Positions 47,401-59,400 of a DNA stretch of 64,000 nt are shown piece after piece; within the stretch, counting starts at the first letter, position 1; each line of letters opens with the position of its first letter. The position numbers and the translations under genes were made by a program. The notes beneath the pieces are model-generated. The model had not been told where the DNA came from, made no database searches, and saw nothing but the letters and a program-made list of their open reading frames with translations. Source of the stretch: Bathymodiolus brooksi (Eukaryota; Mollusca; Bivalvia; Mytilida; Modiolidae); NCBI GenBank assembly GCA_963680875.1, contig OY804579.1, positions 34,147,804-34,211,803 of the forward strand, given 5' to 3'.

Positions 47401-50400
47401 GGATGAAATTTAAAAAAAATCTTCTCCTCAGAAACTACTGAGCCAATATCAACCAAATTTTGCTGAAATGATTCTTGGATGGCCCCCTTCCAAAATTGTG
47501 TCCGTTGATCCCGACTTCCAACCAAGATGGCCGCCAAGCTAAAAATAGAAAAAAGGGGGGATGAAATTTTAATTGTCCATTGCTGCTTTAGTGTAAGTCA
47601 AAATGAGCTGACATTTTAACTGCAGCTACATGGCAAGGAGTAGTTTAACATATATTCCGGGATTTTCTGTGAAATTTTTCTTTCAGCCGATATATACCGA
47701 TTATGCAAATTAGGCATATTTTGATAAAAGATCACATTTAAATCTTCTCCTCTGAAACCGCTGAACGAAATTAAACCAAAACTGGCAGGGATGGTCCCTG
47801 GGTGGGTCCCTTTCAAAATTGTGTCCGACAGCCCCGCCCTCCATTCAAGATGGCCTCTGTTACTAAAAATAGAAATTTCTTCAAATGGCCAAAACTGCTC
47901 TATTTTAAGCCAGAATGTGCCCAAATTTGAACTGTGTAAGCATAATGATGAGCTTTTTAGAATATATTACAGGATTTTTTATGAACTTTGAACTTTTGCC
48001 GATTTTGACCGATTATGCAAATTAGAAAAAAGGGGGGATGAAATTTAAAAAAAATCTTCTCCTCAGAAACTACTGAGCCAATATCAACCAAATTTTGCTG
48101 AAATGATTCTTGGATGGCCCCCTTCCAAAATTGTGTCCGTTGATCCCGACTTCCAAACAAGATGGCCACCAAGCTAAAAATAGAAAAAAGGGGGGATGAA
48201 ATTTTAATTGTCCATTGCTGCTTTAGTGTAAGTCAAAATGAGCTGACATTTTAACTGCAGCTACATGGCAAGGAGTAGTTTAACATATATTCCGGGATTT
48301 TCTGTGAAATTTTTCTTTCAGCCGATATATACCGATTATGCAAATTAGGCATATTTTGATAAAAGATCACATTTAAATCTTCTCCTCTGAAACCGCTGAA
48401 CGAAATTAAACCAAACCTGGCAGGGATGGTCCCTGGGTGGGTCCCTTTCAAAATTGTGTCCGACAGCCCCGCCCTCCATTCAAGATGGCCTCTGTTACTA
48501 AAAATAGAAATTTCTTCAAATGGCCAAAACTGCTCTATTTTAAGCCAGAATGTGCCCAAATTTGAACTGTGTAAGCATAATGATGAGCTTTTTAACATGT
48601 ATTACAGGATTTTTTATGAACTTTGAACTTTTGCCGATTTTGACCGATTATGCAAATTAGAAAAAAGGGGGGATGAAATTAAAAAAAAATCTTCTCCTCT
48701 GAAACTACTGAGCCAATCTCAACCAAACTTTGCTGAAATGATTCTTGGATGGCCCCCTTCCAAAATTGTGGCCGGTGATCCCGACTTCCAACCAAGCTGG
48801 CCGCCAAGCTAAAAATAGAAAAAAGGGGGGAAGAAATTTTAATTGTCCATTGCTGCTTTAGTGTAAGTCAAAATGAGCTCAAATTTTAACTGCAGCTACA
48901 TGGCAAGAAGTAGTTTAGCATATATTCCGGGTTTCTTTCAGCCGATATATACCGATTATGCAAATTAGGCATATTTTGATAAAAGATCACATTTAAATCT
49001 TCTCCTCTGAAACCGCTGAACGAAATTAAACCAAACCTGGCAGGGATGGTCCCTGGGTGGGTCCCTTTCAAAATTGTGTCCGACAGCCCCGCCCTCCATT
49101 CAAGATGGCTGCTGTTACTAAAAATAGAAATTTGTTCAATTGTCCATTGCTGCTTTAGTATAAGTCAAAATGAGCTCAAATTTGAACTGCAGCTACATGG
49201 CAAGGAGTAGTTTAGCATATGTTCGGGGGGTTTTTTTGAAAATTTTCTTTCAGCCGATTTATATCGATTATTCATATTAGGCATATTTTGATAAAAGATC
49301 ACATTTAAATCTTCTCCTCTGAAACCGCTGAACCAAATTTGTGTCTGGTGGTCCCGCCCTCTGACCAAGATGGCTGCACAGCTGTACTTAGTTTAACATA
49401 GGACCCTATGGGAAATTCACATAAAAACCAGTAGCTCAATTAAAAGCAAACTTTGATGGAATAGTCATTGGATGGTCCTCTTCCAAAATGGTGTCCGGCA
49501 GTTGCGCTCTCCCGCCAAGATGGCCGCCACAGTGCAGTTGCGTTGTTATTGAAAGCAGCTTTGATCCAGGTGAGCGATTACAGGCTCCTGGGAGCCTCTG
49601 GTTTTTATAACCAGGTGAACGATACAGGCTCTTGAGAGCCTCTGGTTTATGATATTCACATAGAGTGCTATGTTAAACAATACTCTGTGGTGACAGCCAT
49701 CCTGAATTTCTGATTCATGCACACGAAAATAAAAAATTTAGAAGTGGACCATTAAGTGAAGGTGGTAACTGGTTGATTGATTGATTGATTGATTGATTGA
49801 TAGATTGATTGGTGTTTAATGCCAACTTTAGCAGTATTTGTAACTGGTTATTCTTGTAACTGGTTATTCAATCGCACGGAAAAATATATTTTTTGAAAAT
49901 TTGCAAATATAATAATTAAATTAGTAAATTGTTTTTATTCTATGTCAAGCATTATTTTTTGATAAAATGTGGGGCCAATTTTGCACCTTAACGCCGCTCC
50001 CTCTTTGCTTTTAAATGGCTCAGTGGTAATAGAGAAAAATTGAAGAGTATGTTTCCCATAGACTTGATCTTTTATTGGTGCCAATGGCTATGCATTTATA
50101 GTTTGAGGTCAATCAAGTGTGTAGTTTCTGAGGAAACTTATATAATTCAATATGTTAAAATTTATCCTGCGGTGACATCCATCTTTGATTTCCGATCAAT
50201 ACAAAATGCAAAAAACATCCATTTTGTAAAGGATTATATAACCAAATTTGCCTTGAAATAGGCTACTTAGTGAAGACAATGTATCAAATAGCCCTTTATG
50301 AGGGAAACAACACATTATCAAGCTTAAAATTTTGGCTTCATGCTTTAAATAGTTTTAAAAATATGTTATAACTGGCAAATGTGAGAATGTAATAATAGCT

Positions 50401-53400
50401 GTAAGTGATATAGATGATTTACTATGTAGATATTAATGTATTTTGTGAAGGAGGCCAGATGTCACCAGGTTTTAAGATATTGCTAAATCTGTAGGCCTTT
50501 AAATTAACACTATCAAAGTACATGTACATATGTTAGCTGTAATGGATGTGGACTAAGGACAGTCTTGTCAGAAAACATAAAAAATTTCCAAGAAACAGCA
50601 ATGCTTCTTAGACCATGGGTGAATTAATAAATAAATCATGGAAGCCAGAATGTATTGGGAGTTTTAACATGGATTGGTGGATATTAGTATTTTATCCCGA
50701 GCCAGAAGCGAGGGATAAAATTTACTAATATCCGCCAATCCATGTTAAAACTCAAAACACATTCTGGCTTCCATGATTTATTTCGATTCTGATATGTCTA
50801 AGAGTACAAATGCGGTAGTATACTTTGATTGGAAGACGGTAATTTATATTTACGTTTGTGGAAAATCTCGCGCACAATTTATGCTGCCAATGGAAAAGTC
50901 AGTCACATTCACCGGCGCATGTGCTAATTAGATTATACCGAATGGATAACTCGCTCGTTTGTTAACAAAGTGAAAGAATCAATCTTATACAAATATATAT
51001 ATATATATATATATATATGTTTAATACATACAGTTTATTGAACAAACTCCTGCTTTACAATAACATAATCAGCCCAAACATTTAATAATCACAGCTGTTA
51101 CCACAGGAAGATCATATACACATTGTATATCAAACAGTTGTATCTGGTTGTGAAAGTTAGATTAATTATACAGTAAGAAAGATACAATTTTTGTTATGAC
51201 CTATAAATTTTGTCTATTGTTCCAATAGGACAGCTTAGTTAATTTAAACATATTTTATTGTCAAATATATACAATATACAAAGCTTAGTTACTACAGTGA
51301 AACCTGGTTAATATGGCACCTGTATATAACAAATCACTGTCTATGAAGGACAGTTTCATATTCTCCATTTTATGAGTAAAATGCATATACATATGATTTA
51401 AACCTGTATATAAAGATTAAGAGCAACTGGTCATAAAGGGCACACTTTCAGGCTCCCTTCAGTACCTTTTATACAGATTTGTCTGAAGATAAATAATAAC
51501 ATACTGGCAATATATATAAATTCCAGTTCATTTTTAATGAAATCAGCTATTTTGAAAATCTGTTATATTGAACAGGTCTTGTTATACTGAAGTTTGATTG
51601 TAATGAAATAATGTCATGTCTCCCTAAAATTTCATTATCAGTAGACTAGATTTTATTATGGCTTTGTCTGTATTATTTGTCAGTAGACTATATTTTATTA
51701 TGGCTTTGTCTGTATTATTTGTCAGTAGACTAGATTTTATTATGGCTTTGTCTGTATTATTTGTCAGAAGACTAGATTTTATTATGGCTTTGTCTGTATT
51801 ATTTGTCAACCACCTCTATAGTTTGTCACTAGTTTAAGCAGACAAAGCAAGAACTGTTAACTTAGAGTCAAGGTTGGAATTCTCGGGTGTGACGTGCCGG
51901 AACCGGGTGAGTTGGCAGGTATATGTCTTAGACTTGTGGTGTAAGGATTTGCATGCTCACCTTGAGCATGATAGATTACAAGTCTGAGCAAGTGAATCAG
52001 TAATGGTTGTATAATGTCAAAATGAACAATTTTTCAAATTTCATGGTGGGAACAAGTTTCTTTTGATGCTTTGTACTAAAGTAATAATTTTTTGATTAGA
52101 AAACAGAAAAATCTAAATATTTCGTAAAGCGTAGATTTTTTTTTAACGCATCCAACGAGAGTTTTGTCAGGAATTTTACTACCATTTTGGAATTGTATAA
52201 ATATTTACGGTTGAAATTATTCTGAAGGCCCTGCTCATCTGAAAAATTACCAATTTTTGGCGTTATTTTGGTCTTTATTTCAGACTAAGTTCTTCAAAAT
52301 AGGCCAAGTTTGCTCGTTAAATGTGACAGCCAACTCACCGTGGACGTAATCCCATATAACAATAGGAACGACGGTGGTCCCGCAGCTGGTCTATTGTCTC
52401 TCGTCGAAGTGCCGGAGAAGGCTATTGTTCCCTTCATGGTTAATGCATTTGACTACGTGACATTTATACACAGGCTTACCTGAGATTTACCTGGACAATT
52501 TTGAAAAAAAACGTGAAATCATAAATTTTCATAATTACTGATTTTTAATTTGACCAAGTTATTTCAATCTTTCGGAAATAATTCGAAAAAGAACGGTTTT
52601 TTCTGCTAATAAATTCACTGAAGTTAAACATAGAGTACACAATTATTGGATATGAATAAAATTTTATAGGTAAAAACGTTATATACAATCTGTCATTTAC
52701 AACCGGTGTACCCTTCAATCTGTAATCATGTTGGACTGGATTCAGCTTTCCTCGTCGCTGGACTCGTCGTCATCAAAATCAATTATTATTGGGGGAATCT
52801 CACTCCTATCAATGCAATTCTCTTTCCCATACTCCTTTTCTATTTTTAATACATGGTCTTCTGCCTTCGCCCAAACTTCCTTTGTAATTCTGCCAAACCC
52901 CCCATAAGCAAGTTCTTTCACATCCATCAAACGAAAAGTTGTATTGTTTTCTGCAACAAACCCTTTAACCTGTACCCAAATAAGTTCTATGGGGTTCAAT
53001 TCGCAATGGCGAACAGGGGTTCTTAGAACTTCGTGACCGTGTAGGTTGGCAATTTTATCAGTTTTAAAAACGGAAAGGAGTTTCTTAAATTAGATTTTTT
53101 CATAAAGTTGTTTTTTAGTTTCAAGGGGCTGAAAAGGAATGTTGTGTTTTGAAAGATAATCTTGTAAGACAGCTTTTCTCTGATTAAAGTTTGGCACAAC
53201 AGTTTCTTCAGTCTTAATGTTGTGATAACTGGCATTATCTAAAACGATAACACTTGGGCTTTTTAATGCTGGCATAAGCTGATTTTCGAACCAGTTTAGA
53301 AAGATGGGCCCGTTCATTTCTTGGTGATAATCCCCATCTTTAGCTTTGGCAAGAAAAACCAAATCACACCTATCAATCAAACCCTCCTCACGATTACCAG

Positions 53401-56400
53401 CGTGCAACGGTCAAAATCATCAAGAGTTTTCTTTCTTTCGGTCTTGGATTCAGGAGGACTTTTACCGTTTACAACTCTATACACAGAACTGTAAGATATG
53501 CCAGCAGCCTTGCATGTTCTTTTAATCAAATTATCTGGGGAATAAAATGGTCTTCCCCTGGCCTTCTCAAGCTGAAAAAACTTGAATAGATTTAACACAA
53601 TGTTTTTACAATCTTTTGACAAGTCCTTTGTTTTACCCATTCTTGTGATGTTTATATATATGTTAAGATGTCAAAAAATAGGTTTATGAAGAAATTTTAT
53701 GTGAACTTTTAGAAAGATTTTAAAGTTTAAAAATGGAGTGTCAAAATATGCCTGTACACGTGTCTCTGTCTCTATCAAGGTAAGATTTACCTGGCTGCTA
53801 CCTCTAGTTAGTTTACTCCCACCTCTATTTTGGAGGTAAAATTCAGGGAAAATGTCAAATTTCAGATGAGTGCAGCAATAATGAAAGGTTATTGTTAGAT
53901 GAAATGCATATTTTAAAAATGGTAGTAAAATTCTGCACAAAACTCTCGTTTACTGTGTTTTAAAAAAATGTATTGTTTTCGAGAAAACTCAAATTTTCCG
54001 TTTTCTAATCAAAAAATTATTACTTTAGATCAAGATGCAGGTTTTGATTTTTCTAGTGCTGCCTCTTTGAGACAACAGTCCATAGGTAGACTGGACATGT
54101 TGCTCTACTCGAACACATCATCTTGAATCCAAGCGAACCATGCTGCATGTTTGTATGTGTATGCAGAAAAAGTTCTAATGTGTACTCTTGATTTTTATTT
54201 CCAGGCCTAGGTGCACACAGTTTCAATTTATATTTGTTGTTTTACTTTCCAGGTGTATGCAGAGAAAGTTCTAACTTGTACTTGTTGTTTTGATAAAAAT
54301 CAGAACATGTTTCATGATGTGTATTCATCCCTCAAGTCTTTATGGCAAGATCGAGGAGTAAGGCTTGCAGTTTCCCGTGGCTATGAATACGAACTTAACG
54401 ATTCTGCTATATAGTAAGTTAAAGTTGTCATATACAAATAGAAGTGTTAGTCATGATAAAAAAGTTAATGAAATATATTTTGATCAGAAAACTCATCAAA
54501 AAGGTTATAAAAATAAAAATAAATTAAAAAATATTAATGATTCATTGTTGTACTTTAAATAAATTACAATATAACAACAAAACACAATCATTCAGGTATG
54601 ATATACTATGATACATTTCAATACAGGTGAAAAAACAATCAATATTATGACATACTGATTTAATAAAAGAAACTGATTCATACACTGAAGTCAAATAACA
54701 AAGCAAAATATATTAAGTTACATTCCTTGAAACTGTAGACATCAAATAGATATGGCTGAGTAGGTGTTCTCACCTAGTTCTCACCTGGCTCAGGTGTTTG
54801 TTTGATCTGTGTATTGTCTGCTTATTGACAAGTAATTGACAACAGTGAAGTGGTATGTTAAATGGTCATTCATGCTTTAGGTGATAATCCCGGCTTAGGT
54901 GGTCACATGACATCATTTTGATCCAAGATAAATATAGGAAATCTTTATGCTTATGTCAACCTGTTATATATTTATTAATTAATAAATAAACTGTTCTGTC
55001 CTTATATTTAACCCTATTTAAATGTTGAGGTTAGGGTTTATGGTATTTAATGCCACTTTCAACAATATTTCAGTTATATTGTGGCAGTTTTAAATGTTGA
55101 TGAGGGTATTTAGTTTAAATGTTTTGTGTTTAAATATAATACCGTATATTTTTGTGCCATTTTTCTAATTTAACTATATACATGTACATATATATATAAG
55201 AAATTTATAAATGTTTATTTTAGTTATTTTGAGAATATGGATAGAATATGCCATCATGCTTTTGTACCTAGCTCTAAAGATGTACTAAGAGCTAGAGTAC
55301 GGACAACAGGGATCTTAGAAACATGCTTTAAAATAAACAGTGTTGTTATACGGTAGGTATATTCCTCAGACATCTAATATACCTAGACATGAAAAAGGGG
55401 GATTGTTATAGTGTTTATCGCCACTTTCAGCAATATTTCAGCTATATCGTGGCAGTCAGTTTTATTGGTGGAGGAAACTGGAGTACCCAGAGAAAACCAC
55501 CAACCTGCCGCAAGTCATTGACACATTGACAAACTTTATCACATTATATTGTATCGAGTACACCTCGCCATGAGCAGGATTCGAACTCACAAGTTTTTAG
55601 TGTTGATAGGTACTGATTGCATAGGTAGTTAAAAATCCAATTACCATACAATCACAATCACGACATCCCCAACATGAATGGTATTTTTAGTCTTGTCAGG
55701 TAATATATATACAATATATGTATATTGTCAGGAAAAAATATAATTTATTTGTTCAAGCTTTAAAAACAGGTATAAAAGCGAGGCTTTCTGGCCTGTTTCG
55801 CAGTGAGTGCAAATAAATTTTATTTTTGTACAATGTACAAATATTGTGTTTATCTTGCAATGTCAAAAAGTCCCAAACAACTGATAAAGTGTACAGAAGA
55901 GAGCAGAACCAAGCCTCGTTTTAATAATTTTTTAAGGTGTCCTCTATCACATCTGCACTTACAGTTTTACGACATTGTGTTTTATTTCTTTTTTCTGAAG
56001 TTTATTTGACCCCTTATATAATTGGTACACAAAATCAGGATTAGCAGATAATGAAAAGGGAACGCTTAAGTCATGTAAATCCCTTCTTAGTTACATAACC
56101 AAACAGATCTCGTAAATAAAAAAGTAAAAATTAGTTACATAACATTTTATGTGGAATGTTTAAAGGTCTCTACATAGTTATCTTAAATACACACACATTA
56201 TAATAAAGACTTCCTTGTGTAAAGATTGTAAAATTAAATAATCGTGGGTAAAATATAGGATTATGGGTATTTATGCCACTTTCAACTATAATTCAGTTTT
56301 ATCATGCAGGGCAGTTTTATTGATACCTGGAATAAAATACTGACCTTCTAATTACCTAAATCACTGACAAACTCTGTCTCATAAGGCTATATATATATTT

Positions 56401-59400
56401 ATTGTGAATACCACACCACAGGTTGAAGTTAAACAAAATTAAAACAAACAATAAAAAAACCCACAGATTCTAAATTCAACTCAAAGACCATCAACTTTTA
56501 CAGAAATGATAATAACATACACATTAAAAGTACGGAATCAAGGTCATTTGTCAACTTACATTTCAATACAGGTAAAAACACAATCAATATTATGACATAC
56601 TTTATAAATAAAAGAATCTTGATCATATGATGAAATAAATTAAGAATTAAATCTATTAATTAAGTTAATTGAAATATAAACATCAAATAGACATGACCCG
56701 AGTAGGCTTGTTGAATTTTTTTTTACAACTGATTGATTTCGTGTGAACTATTTGTAAACATCCAAAGAAATTAATGATCTACATGAGAGACCAGTTGTTT
56801 ATTAATTGAAACAATGTGACAAGTTTGATTTTTTCATTCTTATTATAGATCTTATAATATTATGGAAGCAATTATAAGAAATTGACAATTAATAAGAAAG
56901 GATATGGATGTAAATGAACATGAGAGAATATCTATCATTACACTGAATGTTTTCAGGACATTCTTTATTAATAATTTAAAAGATAAAACAGATATCTAGT
57001 TAAATCTGCATGAGTTAAAAGTATTGAGTACTCTGAATGAGTTTATATACTATAGCGAAGAAGAAGAAGATAGGTTACTGGAATAACCTTCATCAGAAAT
57101 GTTCAAAGTCGACAATTGGAATGCCAAATAATTTAAATCATATCTATTTTCTCATGATTCTGTATTATTTATTGAGAATTTGCTAAAATTATTATTGCAT
57201 TCACATTGTAATGTTACATATTGTATGTTTAAATTTCCATTCTATTATAATCTGGTTTGGTTTATGGTGTTTAATGCCACTGTCAACAATATTTCACAGT
57301 TATATCGTGCAATATTTCAGTTATATCGTGGCGATGTGTAAATGATATACTGGTATACTTTTTGACTGATTCTAAGAAAGTTAAAATGAACCTGTTGGCT
57401 TGAATAAAATATATTTATTTATTGTAGAATGTTTGATGTAGGAGGTCAGAGGTCAGAGAGAAGGAAATGGATTCATTGTTTTGGTGATGTTAAAGCTGTA
57501 TTATATGTAGCAGCTCTTAGTGCTTATGACATGTACTTGTTTGAAGATCCAGATGTGGTAAGAAATCTTAAATTTCTTAAATTTCCTCCAAGAAAAAGAA
57601 AAGAAAAGGAGGAGTGAAAAATTCTAACTACTGTGTAATCTCTGAAAATAACAAGTAATTAATTTAGTGATAATTTGTGTATTTTTGACATTGCACTCAT
57701 AGGACATCACATATTACATACCTTACAAATACCAAGCTTTGTCTAGAGTTTTTAATTTTGTAAATTCTTTTACAACTTGAATGCCATGTTTCAATTTCAA
57801 TTTGATTTAGTGTCTTGATGTCCATGATTTACTGCCCTTTAATTTATTTGATAAGACTATTTGAATATTTTTCCTGACAAAATCACAGGAAATTAATTTC
57901 ATATGGTCATGAATGATTAACACTACTTTCAGTAGTATCTTCACAGTTAGTTATATTGATGGAGGAAACCAGATTATCTGGAGAAAACTGCAGACCTGCT
58001 TAACTCTATGACAAACTTTATCACATGATGTTGTATCAAGTAAGCCTCACCAACTGAAGTCAGTTATATTGTGGTGGTTTGTTTTATTGGTGGAGGAAGC
58101 CTGGCATGCCCAGAGGAAACCAAGAACCTGCTGGAGGTTACTGAAAAACTATTATCATATAAAATTGTATGGAGTTTAAGTTGAAATCAATACTTTAGTG
58201 GTGATAGGCATTAATTACATTGATTGATATAAATCTAACTAACATATTATAATGACCACGACACGCCCCAATGTATAAGTTGCAATAATAAAGTGTAGTT
58301 GCTGCAATCTAATCTGTAACCAATGCACACCATCTTAATTTTATTATTCCTTCCATCTTGTTAGTGAATTTTAATATCATCAATTCGTTATTAGCTATAT
58401 ATAGTAATACATGCCTTTTATGTATTTCTTTAATGTAGCAAATTGTAATTTGGAGAAAATTTCATAAGTTTGTTTAATTGTGTCTAATCCATTTTGTCTA
58501 TTTGATTGGCAAATAAAATATGTTTAAACTAAACTGATCTTCAAACAAACGTCCAAAGTTTTCCAAATAAAGGTATTCCAAACACTGAGAGTAAATTTGT
58601 CTATGATTGTAGGTCAGGTGTCAAAAACCTTATTAAATACATGTAATGTCAAAGATAAGCTGCATGAATTAAGTTGATAAGCATTCTAAAATATCTTATT
58701 CATATGTCAAAATATAAAACTAGGGGAGATAATGACTTCATATTGGTAAAAAAAAAAGATTTACTGGTATAAATATACTTTCTCTTGCAGAACCGTTTAG
58801 AAGAGAGTTTAAGTTTGTTTAAGGGTATATGTAACAACAGATTCTTTAGAAAGACTTGTATGGTAAGTGATACAAATAAATAGCAACCACATAGGTGGTG
58901 TAATAGTTAGCATGCTTGTCTTGAGTACGGTAGATTGTGGGTTAGAGCCCTGACTGAGTCAAACCAAAGACTATCAAATTGGTATTTGTTGCTTCTCTGC
59001 TAAGTATGCAGCATTAAGAAGAAAGAGCAAAGACTGGGTTGCTCGGAATTAGGATAATGTGTCCAAGTGGGGGGAACATGTCTATCCGCGGACTATTGTT
59101 TCAATGAGCTAGCACTATAAAAATCCAACTCAGCATGTTGGTATAGTACAAAGCAGACCTCATCATCATTTCATTGAAAAATAACTTGTTCCCGCCATGA
59201 TATAGCTGAAAAATTGCTGAGTTGGCATTAAACAACAATTGTTCAATCACTCAAATAAATAACAGATCATTTTGGTAGGAAAAGTCTGACGTGGATAATA
59301 CAATGAATCTTTTATAATGCAATAATATCCACATTTGTCCTGTGATCATCCGGGAGAAGGTAATCATGTTATTCATCATCTTTTATTCATAAGTCACATT

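Larger units (their letters stand above)
43885..49645 (+). mobile_element. Modular repeat element M3, interrupted by M4
   Basis: The 5' end is a perfect hairpin AGTTCACCTGGACC-AAA-GGTCCAGGTGAACT. Modules follow: TCTGAAACC, AACCAAACTG, CATTGGAAGGTCCTCTACAA, GATCGGAAATCCAAGATGGC. A unit of 332 bp and a higher-order period of 996 bp are seen at 44568-46255. The M3 sequence stops near 46737, where M4 begins, and resumes after 49601: CCAGGTGAACG, then hairpin AGGCTCTTGAGAGCCT and CTGG (ending 49645). AGTTCACCTGG matches this 3' CCAGGTGAACG and not the M4 3' end. Repeated frames of 115-119 codons reflect the repeats. Confidence 0.7.

Noticed and set aside
47013..49368. Minus-strand frames [16 protein letters not shown] and similar
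   Set aside because: Same explanation: repeated units of M4, frames with no homology known to me.
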